A stretch of DNA of 34,573 nucleotides from JBOFLG01 sp051657745 (GTDB lineage: Bacteria; Actinomycetota; Actinomycetes; Actinomycetales; Dermatophilaceae). How positions within the stretch are numbered: position 1 is the first letter of the stretch; each line of letters begins with the position of its first letter. The notes below the pieces were generated by a model that was not told the origin of the DNA, did no database searches, and was given only the letters and a program-made list of their open reading frames with translations. Shown here one piece after another: positions 1 to 7,831 of the stretch. A program made the translations under genes and the position numbers. The stretch covers positions 1-34,573 of the forward strand of contig JBOFLG010000045.1 of the NCBI GenBank assembly GCA_051657745.1, written 5' to 3'.

Positions 1-1980
1 GGCGCGCTGCTGCGGGGCGCCGGTCGGTTCGCCGCTGTCCAGGCTCAGACTCGCGCCGGGGGCACGGTGCTGCAGCAGCCCGCGCAACTCGGCCTGTGCT
101 TGCGGAGACGCATCGGCGACACCCTCCACGAGAGCGACCGCTCCTCCGGAGGACGGCACCTTCCAGGATGCGGGAAGCTGCGTGCGGTCGAGCTGGGCGC
201 CACCGGTCAGCCCGCCCCAGCGCCCGTCGGGTCGTGCCGAGACCAGCACCGTGGCCACGACCGTCCCACTGCGGGCGTCGACATAGAGCACTCCGACCTT
301 CCCGTCGTCGACCAGGCCGGGGTCGGCTGCGGCCGGGCTCGGGCCATCCACGACCGCGCTGTTGATCGGAGCCGAGGTACGCGCGGGCAGGCAGGACGAC
401 GGGATCGCGGACACAGTGACCTCGCCCTCGGCGGCGCACCGCGCTGCCGCTGGTGAGGTCACCCGGACCTGATAGGCGCCCTCGTCGAACACCGGGTAGC
501 GGCGTGCCGCCAGCCCCAGATCCTTGGCGGCGGCAACGAGTTCGCTGGCGGTCGAGTCGGTCATCCCTCCGGCGACAAGCGACCCTAAGGGTTGCAGCCG
601 TGGAGTGTCTGCGGTGGTGCCCTGGCCGCCATGCTCGAGCCAGGCGGCCTGATGCACGGCAGTGAACGTCGCCGTGCCAACAGCGAGCGCCGGCACGGTG
701 GCACCCGCCGCCAACCATCCGGCGACGGTTCGCATCGCTACCCCCCTGCCCCGCGACGAAGTGGCACGACGGAGGGCAAGGATCGCAAAGTACAGCACGA
801 CCAACCCGATGAACATGGCCGACGCGTACGGGTTGTACACGACACTCATTGCTGTGGCGAACAGCGTGAGCAGGCCAAGCGCAAGGCGGCCCGCGGAGCG
901 GATTCTGGCATCGGTCGTTGCATCAGCGAGCCTCCGTCCCGGTGACGTTGCCCGAACTGCACCAAAGGCCGCGACGACGACCACCCCGGCGATGCTCGCA
1001 CCGAGTGGCCACAGAAGCGTCTCGCCGGATACTGGTACAGAGAGCCAGTGCTGCCCGACGAGCCCATCCACGGCGTCGCGTGTCATCCGGACCGCGACCA
1101 TGCCCACGGCAGTGCCGAGTACTGCTGTGCTGGTGCAGGCCCACGTCATCGCGCCGTACACGGTGAACAGGGCGCGGCGAGGAGTCATGCCCGCCTCGAC
1201 CAGGGCGCGACGCGACCTCCGGGTGCGGGCCACGGCGTGAGCCACGCCGATGGCTGAAGCGAAAGCGACAAGCCAGAGCGCCCACGTTGCGGCGGTGTGA
1301 GCCCGGATGGCAAAAGGGGGGAGCGCCGATGCCGCCTCCTCAGCGAAGACATCGACCGACCGCACGGACAACTGGGTGTCCTGAGTCGAGCGGCTGACCA
1401 GCGCTGTGTCGTTGGTGAGCCAGTACGCCGGGCTGGTCCGAGGCAGCCGCTCGGCTACCGCCGCGATAGCGGAGTCGTCCTCGCGGGCCGGGTTGACGGT
1501 CACGCCGGTGATCGCCACCGTGACGGTACCGAACTCGGACTCCACGGCGACCTGACCGCCGACCCTGACCTCAAGTGCCTCGGCGACGCGCAGGCTGACT
1601 GTGCCCTCCCCGGCGCGCCGTGGGGCGCGGCCGGTGATGAGCGCGCCGGGGAGGGTCTCGCCCTCCGAGGCCACCGAGACCCGGGCCGGGGTCGACCGGC
1701 GACCGTACGACGCGTCGCCGTCCGCGACCCAGACGGGCCGCGCTACGCCGTCGGGTGGCTCTGGACGTGGGTCTACTAGCGACTGTGCGACCGAGTCGGC
1801 GCGTGGGAACTCGGAGCGGATGCCGTCCGCAGACGCACGCTGGGTGCTCGACACCGCGTCGCCCAGAAAGGCGGCTCCGGCGGACAGCACGGCGGTGATC
1901 AGCGCGAACGGCAGCCACACCGCGACGTGGAATCGAAGGAGCCGGCGGGCCGTCGGGACGCGTCGAGGTGACGGGTTCAC
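1..1980 (-). CDS. FtsX-like ABC transporter permease (partial, runs off left edge)
   Basis: This is the membrane subunit of an ABC transporter. I translated it by hand from a GTG at 1980; the frame stays open for 660 codons to position 1, so the C-terminus is missing. The start overlaps the stop of the ATPase gene as GTGA, which implies translational coupling. Predicted membrane segments lie near residues 18-40, 230-250, 270-297, 320-342, 363-382, 387-403 and 417-440. A soluble extracytoplasmic region of about 190 residues follows the first helix, and a second begins after residue 440. One helix, an outer domain and a three-helix block is the MacB/FtsX layout, and the second block suggests a duplicated unit. 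FtsX-type exporters usually act on lipoproteins, peptides or envelope targets. The likely partner is the ATPase immediately upstream. The substrate is unknown; the secreted protein at the head of the operon is an obvious candidate. Confidence 0.85.
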   Translation of the reverse strand, partial: MNPSPRRVPTARRLLRFHVAVWLPFALITAVLSAGAAFLGDAVSSTQRASADGIRSEFPRADSVAQSLVDPRPEPPDGVARPVWVADGDASYGRRSTPARVSVASEGETLPGALITGRAPRRAGEGTVSLRVAEALEVRVGGQVAVESEFGTVTVAITGVTVNPAREDDSAIAAVAERLPRTSPAYWLTNDTALVSRSTQDTQLSVRSVDVFAEEAASALPPFAIRAHTAATWALWLVAFASAIGVAHAVARTRRSRRALVEAGMTPRRALFTVYGAMTWACTSTAVLGTAVGMVAVRMTRDAVDGLVGQHWLSVPVSGETLLWPLGASIAGVVVVAAFGAVRATSPGRRLADATTDARIRSAGRLALGLLTLFATAMSVVYNPYASAMFIGLVVLYFAILALRRATSSRGRGVAMRTVAGWLAAGATVPALAVGTATFTAVHQAAWLEHGGQGTTADTPRLQPLGSLVAGGMTDSTASELVAAAKDLGLAARRYPVFDEGAYQVRVTSPAAARCAAEGEVTVSAIPSSCLPARTSAPINSAVVDGPSPAAADPGLVDDGKVGVLYVDARSGTVVATVLVSARPDGRWGGLTGGAQLDRTQLPASWKVPSSGGAVALVEGVADASPQAQAELRGLLQHRAPGASLSLDSGEPTGAPQQRA

Positions 1981-2663
1981 CAGCGTAGGTCCACAACGGT
2001 GTCCGCAGCCTCGGCCACGGCTTCGTCGTGGGTAGCCACCACCACGACCGCCCCGGTCGCTGCCACGCGGCGCAGCGAGTCGACCACAATCTGGCGCACC
2101 CGACGATCCAGTGCCGCCGTCGGCTCGTCGGCGAGCACGGCGTGAGCCCCGACGGCCAGCGAGCGGGCGATGGCGGCTCGCTGCTGCTGCCCTCCGCTCA
2201 GTTCCCGCGGTAGGCGGTCGGCCAGGTCGTCGATCTCGAACCGGGCAAGGATGTCGAGGCAGTCGTCGCGGGACAGGCTGCGGTCGCGCAATTCGGCGGC
2301 CAGGGTGAGGTTTTCTGCGACGGTGAGGAAGTCGACGAGCAGGTGGTCCTGGTGGACCATCGCAAACCTCGGGTCCAGCCAGCCGCTGCCCTCGGCGCGA
2401 ACCGCCTCGCCGTCGAGCAACACGTAACCGGAATTCGGATGGACCTGCCCGCACAGCGTGCGCAGCAGTGTGGTCTTGCCGGACCCGCTCGGGCCCATCA
2501 CGGCGGTCACCCCGGTGAACGACGCCGAAAATCCCTCGAGAACAGTGGTTGCGGACGGGCCGCGGCCAACCGTGACTGAAATGGAGTCGGTGATCAGCCG
2601 CGAACCACCCGCGGCGGACGCCGTTGAGGTCGAGATGCCAGCGTCCGCCGCGGGAGTCGTCAT
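1977..2663 (-). CDS. ABC transporter ATP-binding protein, LolD/MacB-like
   Basis: This 228-residue cytoplasmic ATPase should power the FtsX-like permease encoded just downstream. It carries Walker A GPSGSGKTT (residues 57-65), a Q-loop at HQD (104-106), the signature LSGGQQQR (155-162), Walker B AVLADEP with the D-loop ALD (175-186), and the H-loop histidine in ATHDE (about 212). The ATG at 2663 is chosen over the in-frame upstream start at 2708 because it overlaps the preceding stop codon as ATGA and has a GGAG about 10 bases upstream. Its own stop overlaps the permease start. The length and motifs fit the two-component exporter class (LolD, MacB, FtsE). The N-terminal 20 residues are rich in Ala, Ser and Thr and are probably disordered. 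Confidence 0.92.
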   Translation of the reverse strand: MTTPAADAGISTSTASAAGGSRLITDSISVTVGRGPSATTVLEGFSASFTGVTAVMGPSGSGKTTLLRTLCGQVHPNSGYVLLDGEAVRAEGSGWLDPRFAMVHQDHLLVDFLTVAENLTLAAELRDRSLSRDDCLDILARFEIDDLADRLPRELSGGQQQRAAIARSLAVGAHAVLADEPTAALDRRVRQIVVDSLRRVAATGAVVVVATHDEAVAEAADTVVDLRW

Positions 2664-2992
2664 CGGCGGACGATCTCCACCTTCGTCCCGCTGAAGTCCC
2701 AGGACCAAAGCGTCTTCCAGTCGCTGTAATACGAAATATTGGTCCTGGTGAACCAGGTGGTGAAGCCATCGCCCTGATTGTCGGCGACGAGCACGCCACG
2801 AGTTTTGCTGTCGCTCTGCAACGACCGGCAGGTGGCCCCAACCCGATACTTGTTTGGCGAATTGTTGACGGCTTGCTCGTTATGCCAGCTGGTGCAGTCA
2901 CCGCCGACGGCCGAGGCCGGAACGGCGTAGGCCAGACCGGCAACTGCGAAAGCTGCAGTGGCTACGCAGAACAACTTCACTCGCGAGAACAT
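2660..2992 (-). CDS. Small secreted protein heading an ABC transporter operon
   Basis: This 110-residue protein belongs to no family I recognise. The ATG at 2992 has an AGGGGAG ribosome site 4-5 bases upstream. Residues 1-28 form a clear signal peptide: a basic start, a hydrophobic core and an ASA-VG cleavage site. The mature part is about 82 residues with exactly two cysteines (33 and 55), which could form one disulfide. It has several tryptophans and tyrosines, and a basic end, KVEIVRR. The gene overlaps the ABC ATPase start by four bases, so the two are co-translated. Base composition is visibly less GC-rich than in the neighbours, hinting at recent acquisition. Small secreted protein + ATPase + large permease resembles bacteriocin/immunity operons of the lactococcin 972 kind, but I do not see that family's conserved pattern. 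A binding protein or signal for the transporter is also possible. Confidence 0.8.
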   Translation of the reverse strand: MFSRVKLFCVATAAFAVAGLAYAVPASAVGGDCTSWHNEQAVNNSPNKYRVGATCRSLQSDSKTRGVLVADNQGDGFTTWFTRTNISYYSDWKTLWSWDFSGTKVEIVRR

Positions 2993-3046
2993 GGACACTC
3001 CCCTCAATCGCGTCGTACCGGCCAAACGACAGGTACGGTGAAAGAA

Positions 3047-3077
3047 CCTATTACCCCCCGGTGGGGGGGCAACCGGA
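3047..3077 (-). promoter_or_regulatory. Candidate promoter of the secreted-protein operon with a C6/G7 palindromic spacer
   Basis: On the minus strand a TAATAG hexamer (3053 to 3048) resembles a -10 box and lies about 55 bases upstream of the ATG at 2992. The 17 bases before it are a run of C, then ACC, then a run of G: a 6-bp palindrome with a 3-base centre that fills the whole -35/-10 spacer. The -35 hexamer in register (CCGGTT) is poor, so activation by a protein that binds the spacer is conceivable. This is inference from spacing only. Confidence 0.35.
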
Positions 3078-3287
3078 GACGGCTCACATCGCAGCGCGGC
3101 AAGAGCGACGTCTCCGTCCAGATGCCTCAGACCGGAGAACCGACTGACCCCTCGCACGTTCCCCGGCCGTGGTCACGATCACCCTCGACCGATGCGGTCT
3201 CACCGCGTCTCGGCTGAGACACTGGCGGCTGGTCGCGCTCAGTGGCGCGGTGGCACCCGCACACCGAAAGACAAGGAACAGGCACGC

Positions 3288-4079
3288 ATGAACATCGTCG
3301 TGTGTATCAAGCATGTGCCCGACGCGCAGTCCGACCGCGGCTTCGAGGAGACCGACCGCACCGTCGACCGTGCCGGGGTCGACGGGCTGCTCTCCGAGCT
3401 CGACGAGTACGCCGTCGAGGAGGCCCTGAAGGTGGTCGCGGCCGTGGGGGAGGGCGAGGTCACGGTGGTCACCATCGGCCCGGCCGCTGCCGCCGACGCG
3501 ATCAAGAAGGCGCTGCAGATGGGCGCCGACAAGGGCGTGCATGTGCTCGATGACGCGATCCATGGCTCGGACGCCATCGCCACCTCCCTGGTGCTGGCCG
3601 AGGCGGTGCGCAAGACCACCGGGGGCAGCCCCGAACTGGTGGTGACCGGCATGGCCTCCACCGACGGGGTGATGGGCGTGGTGCCCGCGATGCTCGCCGA
3701 GCGGCTCGGCCTGCCACAGGTCACCTACGCCTCCGAACTGACTGTCGCGGGAGGGAAGGTCGTGATCCGCCGCGACGGCGATACCGCGAGCGAGACCATC
3801 GAAGCGGCGCTGCCGGCGCTGGTGTCGGTCACTGATCAGATCAACGAACCGCGGTACCCCTCGTTCAAGGGGATCATGGCGGCGAAGAAGAAGCCGGTCG
3901 ACACCTGGAATCTTGCCGACCTCGGCATCGACCCGTCCCAGGTCGGTCTCAGCGCGGCCTGGACCGAGGTGCTGGCCGTGGCCAAGCGGCCGGCGCGCGA
4001 GCAGGGCCAGGTCGTCACCGACACGGGCGACGGTGGCACCCGGCTCGCTGAGTTCCTCGCCAGCCACAAACTGCTCTGA
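3288..4079 (+). CDS. etfB: Electron transfer flavoprotein subunit beta
   Basis: EtfB (FixA) pairs with EtfA to form the FAD/AMP-containing electron transfer flavoprotein, which takes electrons from acyl-CoA and related dehydrogenases and passes them towards the quinone pool. The 263-residue length is normal. The N-terminus MNIVVCIKHVPD, the block around LDEYAVEEALKVV and the conserved KGIMAAKKKP segment near residue 190 are typical of the beta subunit. The ATG at 3288 is preferred over the upstream in-frame start at 3192 because homologues begin at MNIVV and an AAGGA lies about 10 bases before it. etfA follows after 39 bases, so the two form an operon. The same pair precedes iscS in mycobacteria (Rv3029c/Rv3028c, from memory), which supports orthology. 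Confidence 0.95.
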   Translation: MNIVVCIKHVPDAQSDRGFEETDRTVDRAGVDGLLSELDEYAVEEALKVVAAVGEGEVTVVTIGPAAAADAIKKALQMGADKGVHVLDDAIHGSDAIATSLVLAEAVRKTTGGSPELVVTGMASTDGVMGVVPAMLAERLGLPQVTYASELTVAGGKVVIRRDGDTASETIEAALPALVSVTDQINEPRYPSFKGIMAAKKKPVDTWNLADLGIDPSQVGLSAAWTEVLAVAKRPAREQGQVVTDTGDGGTRLAEFLASHKLL

Positions 4080-4118
4080 CCGACATACCCGGCACGACAT
4101 CCAGGAGACCCCAGAGCC

Positions 4119-5078
4119 ATGGCCGAAGTCCTCGTCCTCGTCGATCACGCCGACGGGCGCCTGCGCAAGGCGACTGCCGAGTTGCTCACCGTTGCGCGCC
4201 GGCTCGGTGAGCCGAGCGCTGTGCACATCGGGCCCGGCGCGGACACCGCCCAGAAGACCCTCGCCAAATACGGCGCGCACAAGGTCTACGTCGTCGACGC
4301 GCCCGACGCCGCCGAGTTCCTCGTTGCCCCGCAGGCCGAGGTGCTCGCCGCGCTGGTCGAAAAGGTCGCTCCCGCAGCCGTATTGGTTCCGAGCAACCCG
4401 GCCGGCAAGGAGATCGCCGCACGCCTGGCCATCAAGACCGGGTCGGGTCTGATCACGGATGCCGTCGATGTCACCTCCGGCCCGAACGGCATCGAGACCG
4501 TACAGTCCGTGTTCGCCGGCTCGTACACCGTGACCGCGAAGGTCACTACCGGCACACCCGTCATCTGTGTCAAGCCGAACTCGGTGGCCATCGAGGCGAG
4601 CCCGGCCGACGGCACGCTCGAACCGGTCGAGGTCAGCATCAGCGACGCCGCCCGGGCGGCCCGCATCACCGCCTCGCAACCGAAGCAGGCCACCGGGCGG
4701 CCCGAACTCACCGAAGCCGCCATTGTGGTGTCGGGCGGCCGCGGCACCGGCGGCGACTTCGGCCCGGTCGAGGTGTTTGCCGACAGTCTCGGCGCGGCGG
4801 TCGGTGCCAGCCGGGCGGCGGTCGACGCCGGCTGGTATCCGCACGGCAACCAGGTCGGCCAGACCGGCAAGCAGGTGTCGCCGCAGCTCTACGTCGCTGC
4901 CGGTATCTCGGGTGCCATCCAGCACCGGGCCGGGATGCAGACCTCGAAGACGATCGTCGCGATCAACAAGGATGAGGAGGCGCCGATCTTCGAGTTGGTC
5001 GACTTCGGCGTGGTCGGCGACCTGTTCTCGGTGCTACCCCAGGCTGCCGACGAGGTCACCAAGCGCAAGGGCGCCTGA
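4119..5078 (+). CDS. etfA: Electron transfer flavoprotein subunit alpha
   Basis: EtfA (FixB), 319 residues, carries most of the FAD-binding site of the electron transfer flavoprotein. The N-terminal half (to about residue 190) is the nucleotide-fold domain. The C-terminal half contains VSGGRGTGG near 206 and the alpha-subunit signature region, QLYVAAGISGAIQHRAGMQ followed by IVAINKDEEAPIF and DFGVVGDLFSVLP. These residues contact FAD and its ribityl chain in known ETFs. The ATG is preceded by AGGAG 11 bases upstream. It forms an operon with etfB. A weak hairpin with arms CCTCC/GGAGG around 5133-5150 could end the transcript but lacks a T-tract. Confidence 0.95.
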   Translation: MAEVLVLVDHADGRLRKATAELLTVARRLGEPSAVHIGPGADTAQKTLAKYGAHKVYVVDAPDAAEFLVAPQAEVLAALVEKVAPAAVLVPSNPAGKEIAARLAIKTGSGLITDAVDVTSGPNGIETVQSVFAGSYTVTAKVTTGTPVICVKPNSVAIEASPADGTLEPVEVSISDAARAARITASQPKQATGRPELTEAAIVVSGGRGTGGDFGPVEVFADSLGAAVGASRAAVDAGWYPHGNQVGQTGKQVSPQLYVAAGISGAIQHRAGMQTSKTIVAINKDEEAPIFELVDFGVVGDLFSVLPQAADEVTKRKGA

Positions 5079-5223
5079 ACCGCAATCAAACCCACGGAAT
5101 CGAGCAGCATTGTGCGGGTGCTGATGCTGGCCTCCGTCCATGGGAGGTGAGGCGCGCCGGGCAGCCGCTGACCAGAGGCCCTGGACGGTTCCCGGTGCTG
5201 CGATGTACCGGCTGGGTCGCGCA

Positions 5224-5240
5224 TACACTGGTCGGTTGTG
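5224..5240 (+). promoter_or_regulatory. Probable -10 box for a leaderless iscS transcript
   Basis: TACACT at 5224-5229 sits eight bases before the GTG start at 5238, and no Shine-Dalgarno sequence precedes that start. In actinobacteria this spacing usually means transcription begins at the start codon itself. No convincing -35 hexamer is visible. Confidence 0.45.
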
Positions 5241-6419
5241 ACCGTCTACCTGGACCATGCGGCGACCACCCCGATGCACTCGGCCGCGGTCGAGGTGCTC
5301 GCTGACCAGGCAGCACGGCCGGGCAACGCCTCGTCACTGCACTCCTCGGGGCGGGCCGCGCGCGCGGTGGTCGAAGAGTCGCGGGAGCGCATCGCCGTCG
5401 CGCTGGGTGCCCGCCCGTCAGAGGTGATCTTTACCTCCGGCGGCACCGAGGCCAACAACCTGGCGGTGATCGGTGCGCACACCGCCCGGCGGACCGCTGA
5501 TGCCCGGCGGCGGCGGATCGTCGCGAGCGCGATCGAACACCACGCCGTCCTCGACCCGGTGCTGCACCTCGCCGCCGACGGGGCCGATGTGACCTGGCTC
5601 GAGCCCGATCGATGCGGGAGTATCGCCGTCGATGACCTCCGCGCCATCCTCGCCGAGCACCGCGACCAGGTCAGTCTGGTGTCGGTGATGTGGGCCAACA
5701 ACGAGGTGGGCACGGTGCAGCCGGTCGCCGAGCTTGCGGCCGTTGCTCGTGAGCATGGGGTGCCGTTCCACACCGACGCGGTCCAGGCGGTGGCGCATTT
5801 GCCGGCCCGCTTCGACGACTCCGGTGCTGATCTGATGACGGTCAGCGCCCACAAGGTGGGTGGGCCCCACGGGGTGGGCGCGCTGCTCGCCCGCCGGGAC
5901 GCTCCGCTGGCCCCGCTGGTGTTCGGTGGGGGGCAGGAGCGGCAGGTGCGCAGCGGCACTCTGGACGTGCCCGGCATCCGGGCCTTTGCGGTGGCGCTCG
6001 AGGAGACCGTCGCCGTGCGCGACGTGGAGAGCAAGCGGGTTCTCGGCCTCCGCGACCGGTTGGTCGAGGGGGCCCTGGCGCTCGGTCTGGGCATCACGGT
6101 CAGTGGCTGCTGGCGGGTGGGGGATGCCGAGAGCCGGATCGCGAACAATGCCCACCTTCTCGTCCCAGGCTGCGAGGGTGACTCGCTGCTGTATCTGCTC
6201 GACGCCGCGGGCATCGAGTGCAGCACCGGATCGGCATGCCGGGCCGGGGTTCCGCAGCCGAGCCACGTGCTGGTCGCGATGGGCTACCCCGAGCCCGAGG
6301 CCCGTGGCGCGCTGCGGCTCTCGCTCGGACACACCTCCACCGAGGCCGACGTGGACGCGGTGCTTGCGGCGCTACCCGGCGTGGTCCAGCGGGCCCGGAG
6401 GGCTGGGGGAGCGGCCTGA
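5238..6419 (+). CDS. iscS: Cysteine desulfurase, IscS/NifS type
   Basis: This PLP enzyme (393 residues) removes sulfur from L-cysteine as a persulfide and hands it to acceptors for Fe-S clusters and tRNA thiolation. The N-terminus YLDHAATTPMH, the PLP phosphate region TSGGTEANN (67-74), the HH pair at 101-102, the NNEVGT block (154-159), the Schiff-base Lys206 in SAHKVGGPHG, and the catalytic loop CSTGSACRAG with Cys334 are all present. The long Cys-loop and GSAC motif place it in class I (IscS/NifS), close to mycobacterial IscS (Rv3025c). The stop overlaps the mnmA start, so sulfur transfer to MnmA is probably its main local role. The GTG start lacks a Shine-Dalgarno site and is probably leaderless. 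Confidence 0.95.
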   Translation: MTVYLDHAATTPMHSAAVEVLADQAARPGNASSLHSSGRAARAVVEESRERIAVALGARPSEVIFTSGGTEANNLAVIGAHTARRTADARRRRIVASAIEHHAVLDPVLHLAADGADVTWLEPDRCGSIAVDDLRAILAEHRDQVSLVSVMWANNEVGTVQPVAELAAVAREHGVPFHTDAVQAVAHLPARFDDSGADLMTVSAHKVGGPHGVGALLARRDAPLAPLVFGGGQERQVRSGTLDVPGIRAFAVALEETVAVRDVESKRVLGLRDRLVEGALALGLGITVSGCWRVGDAESRIANNAHLLVPGCEGDSLLYLLDAAGIECSTGSACRAGVPQPSHVLVAMGYPEPEARGALRLSLGHTSTEADVDAVLAALPGVVQRARRAGGAA

Positions 6420-7546
6420 TGCGAGTCGTTGCCGCGATGTCCGGCGGGGTCGATTCGGCGGTGGCCGCGGCCCGGGTGCGTGATGCCGGGCACGAGGTGG
6501 TCGGCATCCACCTGGCTCTCTCGAGGTCGGCGGCCACGCTGCGCGAGTCGGCACGCGGGTGTTGCACCATCGAGGATGCCGGCGACGCCCGTCGAGTGGC
6601 GGATCGGCTCGGGGTTCCGTTCTACGTGTGGGATCTTGCGGACCGCTTCGAGCGGGATGTGGTGGCCGACTTCGTCGCCGAGTACGCCGCGGGGCGCACC
6701 CCCAACCCCTGTCTGCGGTGCAACGAGAAAATCAAATTCGCGGCGCTGCTCGACAAGGCGGTGGCGCTGGGGTTCGACGCGGTCGCCACCGGCCACTACG
6801 CCCAGGTCATCGACGGGCCGGCGGGTCGGGAGCTGCACCGCGCGGTCGACCCCGCCAAGGACCAGTCGTACGTGCTCGGCGTGCTCAACGCCGACCAGTT
6901 GGCGCGGTCGCTGTTCCCTCTCGGGGGATCGACCAAGGACCAGGTGCGCGAGGAGGCAGCGGCCCGCGGCTTCTCCGTCGCCCGCAAGCCGGATAGCCAC
7001 GACATCTGTTTCATCCCTGACGGCGACACGCGCGGCTGGCTAGCCCGGCGGCTGGGAGAGCGGCCTGGTGAGGTGGTCGACGCGGTGTCGGGCACGGTCG
7101 TCGGCCAGCATGCGGGCGCGCACGGGTTCACGGTGGGGCAGCGACGCGGCCTCGGGCTCGACCGGTCCGCGCTCGACGGCGACCCGCGGTACGTGGTCGA
7201 GGTCGACGCCGCGGCGAACCGGGTGCTGATCGGCACGGCCGACCTGCTCGGTGTCGATGTCGTGCGTGGTACCCACCTGCGCTGGTGCGGCCCCGTACCG
7301 ACCGGTCAGGTGCGAGTCGGTGCCCAGGTGCGGGCGCACGGCGAGGAGATCCCGGCCACCGCTCAGGTCGTGCAGCCGGATGACGGGTCCGAGTCGTCCG
7401 AGGGTGGCCCGTCGCTCGTCGTGCACCTCGAGCGGCGCGTGCGGGGGGTGGCGCCCGGGCAGTCGGTGGTGCTCTACGACGGAACCCGTGTGGTCGGCTC
7501 CGCGACGATCACCGCAGCCTCCCGCGCCTGCAGAATCGCCCAATAG
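6419..7546 (+). CDS. mnmA: tRNA 2-thiouridylase
   Basis: MnmA (TrmU) activates U34 of tRNA-Lys/Glu/Gln with ATP and inserts sulfur to make 2-thiouridine. The 375-residue protein has the PP-loop SGGVDS (residues 8-13), the catalytic Cys101 in NPCLRCNEKIKF, and the second catalytic Cys197 in SHDICFIPDGD. The C-terminal beta-barrel follows, with FTVGQRRGLG near 240. The ATG at 6419 overlaps the iscS stop (TGATG), giving a coupled desulfurase-thiolase operon. An oddity: the last codons and the TAG stop fall inside a perfect 10-bp palindrome (7529-7558), so the C-terminal ACRIAQ is written by a repeat and may be a recent alteration of the natural end. Confidence 0.95.
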   Translation: MRVVAAMSGGVDSAVAAARVRDAGHEVVGIHLALSRSAATLRESARGCCTIEDAGDARRVADRLGVPFYVWDLADRFERDVVADFVAEYAAGRTPNPCLRCNEKIKFAALLDKAVALGFDAVATGHYAQVIDGPAGRELHRAVDPAKDQSYVLGVLNADQLARSLFPLGGSTKDQVREEAAARGFSVARKPDSHDICFIPDGDTRGWLARRLGERPGEVVDAVSGTVVGQHAGAHGFTVGQRRGLGLDRSALDGDPRYVVEVDAAANRVLIGTADLLGVDVVRGTHLRWCGPVPTGQVRVGAQVRAHGEEIPATAQVVQPDDGSESSEGGPSLVVHLERRVRGVAPGQSVVLYDGTRVVGSATITAASRACRIAQ

Positions 7547-7558
7547 GACGATTCTGCA
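7529..7558. repeat. Dispersed palindrome, copy 1
   Basis: Perfect 10-bp arms TGCAGAATCG and CGATTCTGCA flank the centre CCCAATAGGA. The mnmA stop codon lies in the centre. Closely related palindromes lie at 7576-7597 and 13609-13644. There is no T-run after it, so a classical terminator is not supported. Confidence 0.75.
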
Positions 7559-7831
7559 CGCCTCCCGCACCGGCCGAATCGCCCTATTGGGCGATTCTGG
7601 CGGGGTGCCCTCGGTCTCGGTCTCGGTCTCGTCGTTGGCGGTCTCGTCGTTGGCGGTCTCGTCGTTGGCGGCGGCGGCGTTGGTCTCGAGCCAGGCCACG
7701 ACCTGGGGCCGGTGCCCGAGAGCGGCGACAGCCACTCGTGGGGCGATGCTGTGGTCGTGGAATGTTCATGTTTCAACTAGCGTTTCACGACCCGACCGAG
7801 CAGCCGCAGCACCCCACGACGAGGAGAAACC
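7547..7831. other. Repeat-rich gap between mnmA and the pirin gene
   Basis: This 285-base gap holds palindrome copy 2 and three perfect tandem copies of a 15-mer, GTCTCGTCGTTGGCG (7626-7670), preceded by CTCGGT repeats. On the minus strand one frame reads from a GTG at 7735 as AVAALGHRPQVVAWLETN, then A4 and ANDET repeated three times, then an ET repeat. That has the look of an acidic C-terminal tail, but no ribosome site or homologue supports it. A direct repeat GTTTCA-N6-GTTTCA (7770-7787) lies 45 bases before the pirin start and could be an operator. Confidence 0.5.
7576..7597. repeat. Dispersed palindrome, copy 2 (inverted orientation)
   Basis: Arms GAATCGCCC and GGGCGATTC flank TATT. 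Read on the minus strand it matches copy 1 (AGAATCGCCCAATAGG), so the two copies are inverted relative to each other. A near-identical 12-base sequence, GCCTCCCGCGCC or GCCTCCCGCACC, precedes each copy (7517-7528 and 7560-7571). Confidence 0.7.

Noticed and set aside
2660..2992. Assignment of the secreted protein to the lactococcin 972 bacteriocins
   Set aside because: Operon layout is similar, but the mature sequence lacks that family's recognisable Gly/Trp-rich start and C-terminal pattern and has two cysteines.
3084..4925. 613-residue open frame on the minus strand
   Set aside because: It lies antisense to etfB and etfA, is rich in Gly/Arg/His/Asp as expected of a GC-rich shadow frame, and has no recognisable domain.
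7529..7558. Intrinsic terminator for mnmA
   Set aside because: No T-tract follows, and a sister palindrome lies between divergent genes where a terminator makes no sense.
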